Positions 18,504-27,515 of a stretch of 64,000 bases of DNA are shown here, in pieces. The notes beneath the pieces were generated by a model. The model worked only from the letters and a program-made list of their open reading frames with translations, was not told the origin of the DNA and did not search any database. Position 1 is the first letter of the stretch; each line of letters starts with the position of its first letter. Made by a program: the position numbers and the translations under genes. This DNA is from Rhizobium sp. 18065 (GTDB lineage: Bacteria > Pseudomonadota > Alphaproteobacteria > Rhizobiales > Rhizobiaceae), in the NCBI RefSeq assembly GCF_902706095.1, contig NZ_CACSJP010000012.1, positions 1 to 64,000 on the forward strand, in the 5' to 3' direction.

Positions 18504-21197
18504 GTGGCTAAATCACTCGACAGTTTCAACTGCCGTTCGGTCTTGACCGTTAACGGCAAAGACTACGTCTATTACAGCATCCCGAAGGCCGAGGCGAACG
18601 GCCTCGCCGGCGTGTCGAAGCTGCCCTATTCCATGAAGGTCCTGCTGGAAAATCTCCTGCGCAATGAAGACGGCCGGTCCGTCTTCAAGAAGGACATCGA
18701 GGCCGTCGCCGCCTGGCTCGTCGATAAGGGCACGGCTGAAAACGAAATCGCCTACCGCCCGGCCCGCGTCCTGATGCAGGACTTCACCGGCGTTCCGGCC
18801 GTCGTCGACCTCGCCGCCATGCGCGACGCCATGGTCAACCTCGGTGGCGATCCGGAAAAAATCAACCCGCTGGTACCCGTCGACCTCGTCATCGACCACT
18901 CGGTCATCGTCGATGAATTCGGCACGCCGACGGCATTCGCCCGCAACGTCGAGCTCGAGTACGAGCGCAATGGCGAGCGCTACCGCTTCCTCAAGTGGGG
19001 CCAGCAGGCGTTCAAGAACTTCCGCGTGGTACCGCCCGGCACCGGCATCTGTCATCAGGTCAATCTCGAATATCTCGGCCAGACCGTCTGGACCAAGGAT
19101 GAGGACGGCGAAACGACGGCCTATCCCGACACCTGCGTCGGCACGGACAGCCACACCACGATGATCAACGGTCTCGGCGTTCTCGGCTGGGGCGTCGGTG
19201 GCATCGAAGCCGAAGCCGCCATGCTCGGCCAGCCTGTCTCCATGCTTCTTCCGGAAGTCATCGGCTTCAAGCTGACCGGCAAGGTCAAGGAAGGCGTCAC
19301 CGCGACCGACCTCGTGCTGACCGTCGTCCAGATGCTGCGCAAGAAGGGCGTCGTGTCGAAGTTCGTCGAATTCTTCGGCCCGGGCCTCGATTCGATGTCG
19401 CTCGCCGACCGTGCGACCATCGGCAACATGGGCCCGGAATATGGCGCAACCTGCGGCTTCTTCCCGGTTGACGGCGAAACCATCAACTACCTGACCATGT
19501 CCGGCCGCACCAAGGACCGCATCGCGCTTGTCGAAGCCTATTCCAAGGTTCAGGGCATGTGGCGCGATGGCGACGGCGCCGAACTCGTCTTCACCGACAC
19601 GCTCGAACTGGACCTCGGTGAGGTCGTCCCGTCGATGGCCGGCCCGAAACGTCCGGAAGGCCGCCTGCCGCTCGAAACCATCGCACCGAACTTTGCGACG
19701 GCTCTGGAAACCGACTACAAGAAGCCGGGCCAGCTGACCAATCGCTACGCGGTTGAGGGCACAGACTATGACATCGGCCATGGCGATGTCGCCATTGCGG
19801 CTATTACCTCTTGCACCAACACCTCGAACCCGAGCGTGCTGATTGCAGCTGGCCTCCTGGCACGCAATGCCGTTGCCAAGGGCCTGAAGTCCAAGCCCTG
19901 GGTCAAGACCTCGCTGGCACCGGGATCGCAGGTCGTCGGCGAATATCTCGCCAAGTCCGGCCTTCAGACCTCGCTCGATGCACTCGGCTTCAACCTCGTT
20001 GGCTTTGGCTGCACCACCTGCATCGGCAATTCCGGCCCGCTGCCGGCGCCGATCTCGAAGACGATCAACGACAAGGGCCTGATCACCGCCGGCGTCCTGT
20101 CGGGCAACCGCAACTTCGAAGGCCGCATCTCGCCGGACGTCCAGGCCAACTACCTGGCCTCGCCGCCGCTGGTCGTTGCCTATGCGCTGGCCGGTACCGT
20201 CCAGAAGGACCTGACCACGGAGCCCCTCGGAGAAGACCAGGACGGCAACCCGGTCTATCTCAAGGACATCTGGCCGACCTCGCACGAGATCCAGGAATTC
20301 ATCCTGAAATACGTCACCCGCGAACTTTACGAATCGAAGTACGCCGACGTGTTCAAGGGCGACGAGAACTGGCAGGCCGTTCAGGTTCCCGCCGGCCAGA
20401 CCTATGCCTGGGACGACAAGTCGACCTATGTGCAGAACCCGCCCTACTTCGTTGGCATGGGCAAGACCGGCACCGGCCTGAAGAACATCAAGGGCGCCCG
20501 CGTTCTTGGTCTCTTCGGCGACAAGATCACCACCGACCACATTTCTCCGGCCGGTTCGATCAAGGCGGCTTCGCCAGCCGGCGCCTACCTCACCGAGAAT
20601 GGCGTGGCAGTGGCCGACTTCAACCAGTACGGCACGCGCCGCGGCAACCATGAAGTGATGATGCGCGGCACGTTCGCCAACATCCGCATCCGCAACCACA
20701 TGCTCGGCCCGAACGGCAAGGAAGGTGGCTACACCATCCATTATCCATCCAAGGAAGAGATGTCGATCTACGACGCGGCCATGCAGTACAAGGCTGAAGG
20801 CACGCCGCTGGTCATCTTCGCCGGCGTCGAATACGGCAACGGTTCGTCGCGTGACTGGGCTGCCAAGGGTACCAACCTGCTTGGCGTCCGCGCCGTGATC
20901 GCCCAGTCGTTTGAGCGTATCCACCGCTCGAACCTGGTCGGCATGGGCATCGTTCCCTTCGTCTTCGAGGAAGGCACGACCTGGGCAAGCCTCAACCTCA
21001 AGGGTGACGAGATTGTCGAGATCGACGGCCTGGAAGGCGACATCAAGCCACGTGAAAAGAAGATCGCCAAGATCACTTACGCCGACGGCACGGTGAAGGA
21101 TCTTCCGATCCTCTGCCGCATCGATACGCTGGATGAGGTGACCTACATGAACAACGGCGGCATTCTGCAGACCGTTCTTCGCGACCTGGCTGCCTGA
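18504..21197 (+). CDS. acnA: Aconitate hydratase A
   Basis: This TCA-cycle enzyme interconverts citrate and isocitrate through a [4Fe-4S] cluster. The 897-residue protein has the cluster cysteines Cys437 (TSCTNTSNP), Cys503 and Cys506 ([10 protein letters not shown]), the [19 protein letters not shown] block and the C-terminal swivel domain with [16 protein letters not shown]. The start was set at GTG 18504 because AcnA proteins begin at the KSLDSFNCR block; the upstream frame adds 12 unsupported residues. A strong terminator follows. Confidence 0.97.
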   Translation: MAKSLDSFNCRSVLTVNGKDYVYYSIPKAEANGLAGVSKLPYSMKVLLENLLRNEDGRSVFKKDIEAVAAWLVDKGTAENEIAYRPARVLMQDFTGVPAVVDLAAMRDAMVNLGGDPEKINPLVPVDLVIDHSVIVDEFGTPTAFARNVELEYERNGERYRFLKWGQQAFKNFRVVPPGTGICHQVNLEYLGQTVWTKDEDGETTAYPDTCVGTDSHTTMINGLGVLGWGVGGIEAEAAMLGQPVSMLLPEVIGFKLTGKVKEGVTATDLVLTVVQMLRKKGVVSKFVEFFGPGLDSMSLADRATIGNMGPEYGATCGFFPVDGETINYLTMSGRTKDRIALVEAYSKVQGMWRDGDGAELVFTDTLELDLGEVVPSMAGPKRPEGRLPLETIAPNFATALETDYKKPGQLTNRYAVEGTDYDIGHGDVAIAAITSCTNTSNPSVLIAAGLLARNAVAKGLKSKPWVKTSLAPGSQVVGEYLAKSGLQTSLDALGFNLVGFGCTTCIGNSGPLPAPISKTINDKGLITAGVLSGNRNFEGRISPDVQANYLASPPLVVAYALAGTVQKDLTTEPLGEDQDGNPVYLKDIWPTSHEIQEFILKYVTRELYESKYADVFKGDENWQAVQVPAGQTYAWDDKSTYVQNPPYFVGMGKTGTGLKNIKGARVLGLFGDKITTDHISPAGSIKAASPAGAYLTENGVAVADFNQYGTRRGNHEVMMRGTFANIRIRNHMLGPNGKEGGYTIHYPSKEEMSIYDAAMQYKAEGTPLVIFAGVEYGNGSSRDWAAKGTNLLGVRAVIAQSFERIHRSNLVGMGIVPFVFEEGTTWASLNLKGDEIVEIDGLEGDIKPREKKIAKITYADGTVKDLPILCRIDTLDEVTYMNNGGILQTVLRDLAA

Positions 21198-21221
21198 TTG
21201 CGTCCAGCTCCTCAACAAATC

Positions 21222-21251
21222 AGCCGCCGGCCACACGCCGGCGGCTTTTTC
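21222..21251 (+). terminator. Rho-independent terminator of acnA
   Basis: A 10-bp GC-rich stem (21222-21231 with 21237-21246), 5-nt loop and TTTTTCTT run, 25 bp past the acnA stop. Confidence 0.92.
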
Positions 21252-21368
21252 TTGGGGTCTTCTTGTCCGGCAGATGCGATGACGCAAATTTCACCCCATC
21301 GTGACTTTGCTGTCGGCGATGGAAGGGCTATCTCTGCACCACCGCAAAGCAAGGCTAAGTCACCCACC

Positions 21369-22163
21369 ATGCGACTGGACACTGCATCAATGAACAGGAA
21401 AAGCGCTCGAGGCCATCTGGCGGTAAAGTGTGCGATCTTGTTCTGCCTGACAGCCCCGTCGGTCATGGCTGAGGAGATCATCAAGCCGAAGGGTGTGGTC
21501 GAACTTTTCACCTCGCAGGGCTGCCGCTCCTGCCCACCCGCAGACCGGGCTTTCGAGCAGCTTGTGCGCCAGGGTGACGTCGTAGCGCTCGCCTATCACG
21601 TCGACTACTGGAACTATCTCGGCTGGGCAGACACACTGGCTTCTTCTGAAAATACCGAACGGCAATATGGCTACGCCAAGTCCTTTGGCCGCAGCGGCGT
21701 CTACACACCCCAGGCCGTGCTCAATGGCCGCGACCATCTGAAGGGCACCGACGCGGCCGAAATCAACAGCCGGATCGACAGCATGAACGGCAAGGGGCAG
21801 GGGCTGGTCGTCCCGATCGACACCCGCCGCATCGGCGACGAGCTGACGATCTCGATCGGCGCCGGCACTGTCGCCGGCATCGGCAAGGCCGATGTCGTGG
21901 TCGTCTACTTCCGTGAAAACCAGACCGTGGAAGTACTGAAAGGTGAAAATACCGGCCAGAAGCTGAACTACTGGCATAGCGTGACGGATGTACAGACCGT
22001 CGGCATGTGGGACGGCAAGCCGCTCGACATCGTGCTGCCGGCAAAGGTCATCGGCTCAGACAAGAGCGATGGCTGTGCCGTGCTGTTGCAGGCCACAAGC
22101 CAGGACGGCCAGCCATCACGGATCATCGGCGCCACCGTGATGATCGAAAAGCACAAGATCTAA
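21369..22163 (+). CDS. DUF1223 secreted thioredoxin-like protein
   Basis: A protein of about 264 residues with an N-terminal signal peptide ending near CLTAPSVMAEE. The mature part begins with GVVELFTSQGCRSCPPADRAF, a thioredoxin-like strand followed by a C-x2-C pair (Cys52, Cys55), and continues with HVDYWNYLGWADTLAS and YTPQAVLNGRDHLKGTD, blocks typical of DUF1223. The family is of unknown function; the fold suggests a periplasmic thiol-redox role. The ATG at 21369 was chosen; 21390 would leave a cleaner signal peptide. It follows the acnA terminator, so it has its own promoter in 21252-21368. Confidence 0.85.
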   Translation: MRLDTASMNRKSARGHLAVKCAILFCLTAPSVMAEEIIKPKGVVELFTSQGCRSCPPADRAFEQLVRQGDVVALAYHVDYWNYLGWADTLASSENTERQYGYAKSFGRSGVYTPQAVLNGRDHLKGTDAAEINSRIDSMNGKGQGLVVPIDTRRIGDELTISIGAGTVAGIGKADVVVVYFRENQTVEVLKGENTGQKLNYWHSVTDVQTVGMWDGKPLDIVLPAKVIGSDKSDGCAVLLQATSQDGQPSRIIGATVMIEKHKI

Positions 22164-22470
22164 TCAAATCTGGGAAGAAAACCTGGAGTGGTCCGGCCCG
22201 GAAGCATTGGGGGGCTGGGGGTAAGGGGTCAATGCGCCAGACCGGACCTTTTTGGCGCCAGGCGCCAACCAAGTTGATTGGTTATGTTTCATCGCAAATC
22301 TGGGCACTGTTTTGTTCAAAATGCGGCAGATGCGAATTTCTCTATCGCGGGTGAAATCGGTGGTGACGGATGTCACCGGCATTGCCACCGCGTGATCGTT
22401 GCTGACAAAAGGCCGCCAGCGTTTCCGCCGGCGGCCTCTTTCGTTGTCAGGTTGATGTGTTAAGCCGGAT
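22164..22470. other. Convergent intergenic region with several inverted repeats
   Basis: No protein gene is evident. From left to right: a G-rich stretch bounded by GGTCCGG (22190-22196) and CCGGACC (22242-22248) followed by T5; a perfect palindrome TTGGCGCC-A-GGCGCCAA (22252-22268); an AT-rich stretch; and a strong hairpin serving the receptor gene (22410-22437). Confidence 0.6.
22410..22437 (-). terminator. Terminator of the siderophore receptor gene
   Basis: A 12-bp stem (22410-22421 with 22426-22437, one G-T pair) with a 4-nt loop and TTTTGTC after it on the minus strand. It lies 33 bp past the receptor stop and could also act on the plus strand. Confidence 0.75.
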
Positions 22471-24639
22471 TTACCAGGTCTTCGTCAGCTTGAAGGTGAT
22501 TGTGCGCCCTTCGCCATAGCCGCAGGTCAGCGTGCTCTTGCAGCCGGCGACATATTGCTTGTCGAACAGGTTGTTGACATTCAGCGACGCACCCCAGCCA
22601 TCCTTCTCGTAACGGAGGGCAAGATCCGTCAACACGGCATCCGGCACCTTCGAGGTATTCGGCATATCGGCCCAGGACTCGCCCTGATAGCGAAGGCCGG
22701 CGCCAAGGCTCAAGCCTTCCAGGGCACCTGTCGGCACTGTGTAGTCGATCCAGGTGGATGCCAGCACCTCAGGTGTCAGATAGGGCGTGCTGCCGATGAG
22801 CGAGCCGTTCTCGTCCGCGGTGACTTCCAAGGACTGGTAGGTGAAGGAAGCCAGGAGCTTCCAGTCGTCGTTCAGATCAACCTTGCCCTCGAACTCGACG
22901 CCGTCGGAGGTGACTTCGCCGACCTGGGTCGAGATGCCGAGCGTGGTGTCCGTCCAATTCTGCTTGGTGATATGGAAGACGGAGGCTGTAATCATGCCCG
23001 GAAACGCAGTCGGCTCGTATTTGAAGCCGCCCTCGACCTGATAGCCCTCCTCCGGCTCCAACGCATCGCCAAGCGTCGTGCCGATCACCGGATTGAAGAA
23101 GGTTCCGCCACTCACATAGGGGGTCAGGCCATTGGCAAACTGGTAGGCGAGGCCTGCACGACCGGAAAGGGCTGCATCGTTGGATTCGTAGTCTGCAGTG
23201 TAGAGGTGGTCATCGAGTTCGGTATCGATAATGTCATAGCGGCCGTTCAGCGTCGCAATCCAGCCATCGCCGAAGCGGATCTGGTCCTGGGCGTAGAAGC
23301 CAAGCTGCTGAAGGGTCAGCGTCTGGTTGATATACACGCCGTTGGTCGGCTGCGTGACGCCATGGACCGGATCGACGGCAGTCACAGGTGTTGCAAATGC
23401 GAAAGCCTGGACGCTCTCGAGCTGGTAATGCTTGTAATCGAGACCGACCATCAGTTGATGATCAAGCGCTCCCGTCTCGAATTCGCCGTTCAGGCGATTG
23501 TCGACGGCGAAGCTATCGACCGCCGTTTCATGTTCGAAACCATAGCGCTGCAGTTGAGCATCTGCCGTGACCGGCGCCTGGAAGCTGGAATAAGGATTGG
23601 CCGGATCATAGTAGCCATAGGTGTATGGCGAATTCTCGTCCCGCTCGACATGACCGTAGCGGGCGTTCTGCGTCACCGTCCAGCCGCTGTCGAACTCGTG
23701 CTCGAACTCGTAGCCGACCATCTGCTGGCGGATCGTGCTGTAGTCGGTGCTCGGTTCACCGTAGTCAACGGTGGGGTCGATCTTGCCGAAGGATGCATCG
23801 ACCACGGTACCGACATACGGCAGGAAGCCGTTGGTGCCATATTGCTGATCGAGATACGAGTAATAGGCATAGACATTGAGCTTGGTTGCCTCGTCCGGGC
23901 TCCAGGTGATCTGCGGCATGACGACGCCGCGGAATTCGTCTCCGGTCTCGGTATTGCCACCGTCGATCTTGCCGGTGAGGCGGGTGGAGACACCCTGCTC
24001 CTCGAAGACGCGATTGACGTCGAAATTGAAGAAGGCCGTACCGTGATTGTTGATGCCGGTTTCCGTATAGGTCCGGTTTTCATCCAGCGGCCGCTTGCTG
24101 ATCATGTTGACGATGCCGCCCGGATTGGCGCCACCGTAGAGCACCGAGGCCGGCCCCTTGAGCACTTCGACGCGCTCCAGGAAGAACGGATCCATCTGGA
24201 AGCCACCGAATCCGTAGCTCCACAGGTTCAGACCATCGAGGAAGACACCGGTCTGTGTCGCGTCGAAACCGCGGATATAGATCCAGTCTGTGTCGCCGTC
24301 AGCACCGAAAGGCTGCGCCAGCACGCCCGAGGTATAGCGGAGGATCTCGTCGACCTTGCTGGTCACGCCGCGGTCCTCGATCTCCTCGCGGCCGACGACC
24401 GACACGGATTGCGGGATTTCGCTGATCGGGGTTGCAGCCTTGGAACCGGTGCCGGTCTGGCGCGCGGCATATCCGTCGACCGGACCGGTGGCCGTCTGCT
24501 TCTTGCCCTCGACAACGATCGTGGAAAGCTGCGTGCTGGCTTCCTGGGCCTGAACCAGGGCCGGTGCGCCGGCCACAAAAATGGCAACGCCCGCATAGCA
24601 CGCCCGCGTCAACGACCGGTAATTCCTCACTGAACCCAT
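22471..24639 (-). CDS. TonB-dependent siderophore receptor (FhuA/FoxA-like)
   Basis: Outer-membrane gated channel for an iron-siderophore complex. The 722-residue precursor has a signal peptide ending near PALVQAQ, then a TonB box in STIVVEG, a plug domain (about 65-190, with IPQSVSVVGREEIEDRG and GPASVLYGGANPGGIVNMISKRP) and a 22-stranded barrel ending in an aromatic residue (Trp). There is no N-terminal signalling domain, so it is not a sigma/anti-sigma transducer. Two cysteines near the end (AGCKSTLTCGYGEGR) are usual in hydroxamate receptors. The neighbouring FhuCDB- and FhuF-like genes point to a hydroxamate, but the ligand is not fixed by sequence. The start MGSVRNYRSL gives the best signal peptide. 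Confidence 0.92.
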   Translation of the reverse strand: MGSVRNYRSLTRACYAGVAIFVAGAPALVQAQEASTQLSTIVVEGKKQTATGPVDGYAARQTGTGSKAATPISEIPQSVSVVGREEIEDRGVTSKVDEILRYTSGVLAQPFGADGDTDWIYIRGFDATQTGVFLDGLNLWSYGFGGFQMDPFFLERVEVLKGPASVLYGGANPGGIVNMISKRPLDENRTYTETGINNHGTAFFNFDVNRVFEEQGVSTRLTGKIDGGNTETGDEFRGVVMPQITWSPDEATKLNVYAYYSYLDQQYGTNGFLPYVGTVVDASFGKIDPTVDYGEPSTDYSTIRQQMVGYEFEHEFDSGWTVTQNARYGHVERDENSPYTYGYYDPANPYSSFQAPVTADAQLQRYGFEHETAVDSFAVDNRLNGEFETGALDHQLMVGLDYKHYQLESVQAFAFATPVTAVDPVHGVTQPTNGVYINQTLTLQQLGFYAQDQIRFGDGWIATLNGRYDIIDTELDDHLYTADYESNDAALSGRAGLAYQFANGLTPYVSGGTFFNPVIGTTLGDALEPEEGYQVEGGFKYEPTAFPGMITASVFHITKQNWTDTTLGISTQVGEVTSDGVEFEGKVDLNDDWKLLASFTYQSLEVTADENGSLIGSTPYLTPEVLASTWIDYTVPTGALEGLSLGAGLRYQGESWADMPNTSKVPDAVLTDLALRYEKDGWGASLNVNNLFDKQYVAGCKSTLTCGYGEGRTITFKLTKTW

Positions 24640-24696
24640 CTTAACTACACCCCATCTGGCTGGATCTGGCATCCGCCTCAATTCCGTCAAATAAGA

Positions 24697-24711
24697 TGAG
24701 TGTTTATATCA
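24697..24711. promoter_or_regulatory. TGA-N9-TCA iron-responsive (RirA-type) box upstream of the receptor
   Basis: TGA at 24697-24699, nine bases, then TCA at 24709-24711, 58 bp upstream of the receptor start on the minus strand. This is the IRO-box pattern recognised by RirA in Rhizobium. Confidence 0.65.
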
Positions 24712-24810
24712 GGTATTGTTGTGCTGCTTGTCCGATCCTGCTGCGACTGGATCAATTCTGGACAAACTTTGCGGCAGTGCACACAAGCACGGCACCCATT
24801 CTGAAGGCGC

Positions 24811-25695
24811 TCAAGCCCCATAGGCCTTGCGCCACGCAGACGGCGACAGGCCCGTATGGCGGCGGAAGGTCCGGGCGAAATGCGCCGGATCGGAAAAACC
24901 CGTCTCGGCTGCGACCGTCGTCAACGACATATCCCGCTTGATCAGCAATGCCTTGACCCGATCCATCCGCGCCCGCAATTGCCATTGATGCGGTGGCACG
25001 CCGGTGCTCGCCTTGAAGGCATGGCTGAAATGCGATTGCGACAGGCCGGTGATCGCCGCCAGTTCTTCCAACCGGATCGCCCTCAGGCAATTGTGCTCCA
25101 TGAACGCGGTAACCTTGCGCAATTGCCACGGCGCCAGCCTTGATCGGCTGCGCAGTGTCGGCGGCGCAATTTTCAGCACGTCGATCAGAAGCGCGAGCGT
25201 CAGTCCGTCACCATAAAGATGGTGCAGCGGATCAGGCGACGCGCATTCGGCCGCAATCAGATCGGCAAGCGCCAGCAGCCGCTGATCCTGCACCATGAAT
25301 TTCGGCTCCGCGAGCCGGTCCAGCGGCAAATCCTCGCCAAAGCGGCGGGTGAGGCCATCGACATCGAAATGCAGATCTAGATGCTGGAGAAATTCCATCC
25401 CCGACATTTCCGTGCGCAGTTCCAGCCCGGCCGGAATGAAGGACACCGAGCGCCGATAGCAGGCGTCGACGAGTGGCCCACCGATTTCAGCCATGACGAA
25501 ACTGCCCTCGGGCCGCCGACGGGCCGCCAGCACCGCAAACAGTCTCGGGTGCGGCCCCATGTAATACCCACCGGCATCGACCGCACAATCGACATCCCAG
25601 AGATCGACGACCATGCCATCCCAATAGCGCCGATGAAAATTACGAAGGACAGAAAATCCTTCGGTGCGGGTCTGCATCTGGGGGAGGAAACTCAT
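24811..25695 (-). CDS. AraC-family transcriptional regulator of siderophore uptake
   Basis: A 294-residue protein with a poorly conserved N-terminal sensor part and a C-terminal AraC-type DNA-binding domain (about 195-294) with two helix-turn-helices: LEELAAITGLSQSHFSHAFKASTG and the second ending in FSDPAHFARTFRRHTGLSPS. Location beside a siderophore receptor parallels rhizobial RhrA-type activators, which respond to the cognate siderophore. It is 171 bp upstream of the receptor gene in the same direction and divergent from the ABC genes. Confidence 0.88.
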   Translation of the reverse strand: MSFLPQMQTRTEGFSVLRNFHRRYWDGMVVDLWDVDCAVDAGGYYMGPHPRLFAVLAARRRPEGSFVMAEIGGPLVDACYRRSVSFIPAGLELRTEMSGMEFLQHLDLHFDVDGLTRRFGEDLPLDRLAEPKFMVQDQRLLALADLIAAECASPDPLHHLYGDGLTLALLIDVLKIAPPTLRSRSRLAPWQLRKVTAFMEHNCLRAIRLEELAAITGLSQSHFSHAFKASTGVPPHQWQLRARMDRVKALLIKRDMSLTTVAAETGFSDPAHFARTFRRHTGLSPSAWRKAYGA

Positions 25696-25747
25696 CTGGC
25701 CAAACCATCAGCGCCCGAATGGGCGAACACATGCGAAAAACAATACT

Positions 25748-25762
25748 TGAAGACATTTATCA
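25748..25762. promoter_or_regulatory. TGA-N9-TCA iron-responsive (RirA-type) box, shared divergent promoter
   Basis: TGA at 25748-25750, nine bases, TCA at 25760-25762, almost centred between the AraC gene (start 25695) and the ABC ATPase gene (start 25814). A single symmetric box could control both directions. Confidence 0.65.
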
Positions 25763-25813
25763 TATTTAGTAGTCCGACCTCAACACCTGTCACGTCTCAA
25801 GGGAGAACGGTCG

Positions 25814-26611
25814 ATGAACCGTCCAGCAGCAGACCAACCGGCAGCATTTTCAGCCCACGAGATTGGCCTGACGATTGATGCACGACAAATCCTGAAACAG
25901 GTGTCGCTCGACTTCGGTCGTGGCGAAATCACCAGCCTGGTCGGCCACAACGGCTCCGGCAAGTCCTCGCTTCTCAAGATCCTCGCACGGCAGAACAAGG
26001 CGACGGCTGGAAGGGCGCTGTGCGCGGGCCAAGAGCTCGACGGCTTTTCCTCGCGGGATTTTGCCCGCAAAGTCGGCTATCTGCAGCAGGATCTCGGCGC
26101 CGGCAGCGGCATGACCGTGCGCGAACTCGTTGCCTGCGGCCGCTATCCCTGGCATGGCGCACTCGGTCGTTTCAGCGACATCGACAAGCGAAAGGTCGAG
26201 GATGCCCTGGCGCTGACCCATATCGAGCCGCTGGCAGATCGTGCTATCGAGACACTGTCCGGCGGTGAGCGCCAGCGTGCCTGGATCGCAATGCTGATGG
26301 CCCAGGATACCGAATGCCTGCTGCTGGACGAGCCGACTTCGGCCTTGGACATCGCCCACCAGATCGAAGTTCTCTCGCTTGTGCGCCGGCTATCGGCGGA
26401 TCGCGGCCTGAGCGTGGTGATCGTCCTGCATGACATCAACATGGCAGCGCGCTTTTCTGACCGCATTCATGCCCTGAAGAACGGCGAAGTCGTGGCCAGC
26501 GGCACGCCGGCCGACATCCTTCAAGCGCCGACCTTGCGCCAGATCTACGGTATCGACATGGACGTGACCCCGCACCCCTCCCTCAATGTGCCGATCGCCT
26601 ATGTCCGCTGA
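25814..26611 (+). CDS. fhuC: Iron-siderophore ABC transporter ATPase (FhuC-like)
   Basis: A 265-residue ATPase with Walker A VGHNGSGKSS (43-52), signature LSGGERQRAW and Walker B LLLDEPTSALD, followed by LHDINMAARFSDRI, all characteristic of FhuC/FecE-type import ATPases. It powers uptake across the inner membrane and is the first gene of a three-gene operon. The next gene starts before its stop. Confidence 0.92.
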   Translation: MNRPAADQPAAFSAHEIGLTIDARQILKQVSLDFGRGEITSLVGHNGSGKSSLLKILARQNKATAGRALCAGQELDGFSSRDFARKVGYLQQDLGAGSGMTVRELVACGRYPWHGALGRFSDIDKRKVEDALALTHIEPLADRAIETLSGGERQRAWIAMLMAQDTECLLLDEPTSALDIAHQIEVLSLVRRLSADRGLSVVIVLHDINMAARFSDRIHALKNGEVVASGTPADILQAPTLRQIYGIDMDVTPHPSLNVPIAYVR

Positions 26612-27515
26612 AACGATGCACCCGATTACCGCCCTGCCCTTTGGTCGTCGCCAGTTGCTCACCGGACTTGCCACCAGCTTGCTGGCACCGCGCCTTGCCA
26701 TCGGTTCCCAGGCTCCGCAACGAATCATCAGTCTCGATTACGGCCTTGCCTCTACGGCCATGGCACTCGGCGTGGTGCCCAAGGCCATTGCCGCCAGCGC
26801 CGACTGGGACAGATGGGTGATCGAACCGCCCCTGCCGCCGGAAGTTGCCGATCTCGGCTCTCCCTGGGAGGTCAATTTCGAGATCATCTCGGAGCTGCAA
26901 CCGGATCTGATCCTGAACACGCCCTATGGCGGAGCCCTGACGCCAAGGCTGCAGGAGATAGCGCCTGTCCTGCAACTCGACGTCTATACCGCCGACGGTG
27001 GCGACGTGCTGCCAAAGGCGGTCGCTGCAACCCGCAAGCTCGGCGTGGCCCTTGGCCGCAGCGCCGAGGCCGAGCAGTTTATCCTTGAGGCCGACACGCT
27101 TTTCGACACCTGCCGCGAGCGGATCGCCAAGGTCGGATCTCAGCCGGTGGCGATGGTTTATTTCATGGATCCGCGCCATGTGCGCATTTACACCTCGCCG
27201 GGCCTCTACGCCAATGTCCTGACGCGCATCGGCATGAAAAACGCTTGGACCGCAGAGGGCAATTTCTGGGGATTCGAGACGATCCCGATCGAAAATCTGG
27301 CGACAATCACCGATCCCGAGGCGCGCCTGATTGCCTTCGATCCCTTGCTGCCCGACGTCATGCCGATCCTTGAGCGAAGCCCGCTATGGCAGACCCTGCC
27401 ATTCGCCCGGCGCGGCCATCTGACCGTTTTGCCCGGGTCGCTGATGTTTGGCATGCTGAATGACGCCATGCGCTTTGCCCGGATCATGACCGACTATGCA
27501 GAGGCCAGCGCATGA
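26601..27515 (+). CDS. fhuD: Iron-siderophore periplasmic binding protein (FhuD-like)
   Basis: A protein of about 304 residues with a twin-arginine-like N-terminal signal (GRRQLLTGLATSLLAP) and the two-lobed fold of class III binding proteins, including RIISLDYGLASTAMALG and PDLILNTPYGG. FhuD proteins bind hydroxamate complexes without the metal-ligand residues of other families. The ATG at 26601 overlaps the ATPase stop by 11 bp; ATG at 26616 is also possible. It overlaps the permease gene by 4 bp. Confidence 0.88.
   Translation: MSAETMHPITALPFGRRQLLTGLATSLLAPRLAIGSQAPQRIISLDYGLASTAMALGVVPKAIAASADWDRWVIEPPLPPEVADLGSPWEVNFEIISELQPDLILNTPYGGALTPRLQEIAPVLQLDVYTADGGDVLPKAVAATRKLGVALGRSAEAEQFILEADTLFDTCRERIAKVGSQPVAMVYFMDPRHVRIYTSPGLYANVLTRIGMKNAWTAEGNFWGFETIPIENLATITDPEARLIAFDPLLPDVMPILERSPLWQTLPFARRGHLTVLPGSLMFGMLNDAMRFARIMTDYAEASA

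Noticed and set aside
18513-21287. A 924-codon open frame antisense to aconitase
   Set aside because: It mirrors the acnA frame exactly, has no start signal or recognisable domain, and is explained by GC-rich third-position bias.
22555-24633. A 692-codon open frame antisense to the siderophore receptor
   Set aside because: Same strand-mirror effect; the composition is Asp/Arg/Val-rich with no domain, while the receptor on the other strand is unmistakable.
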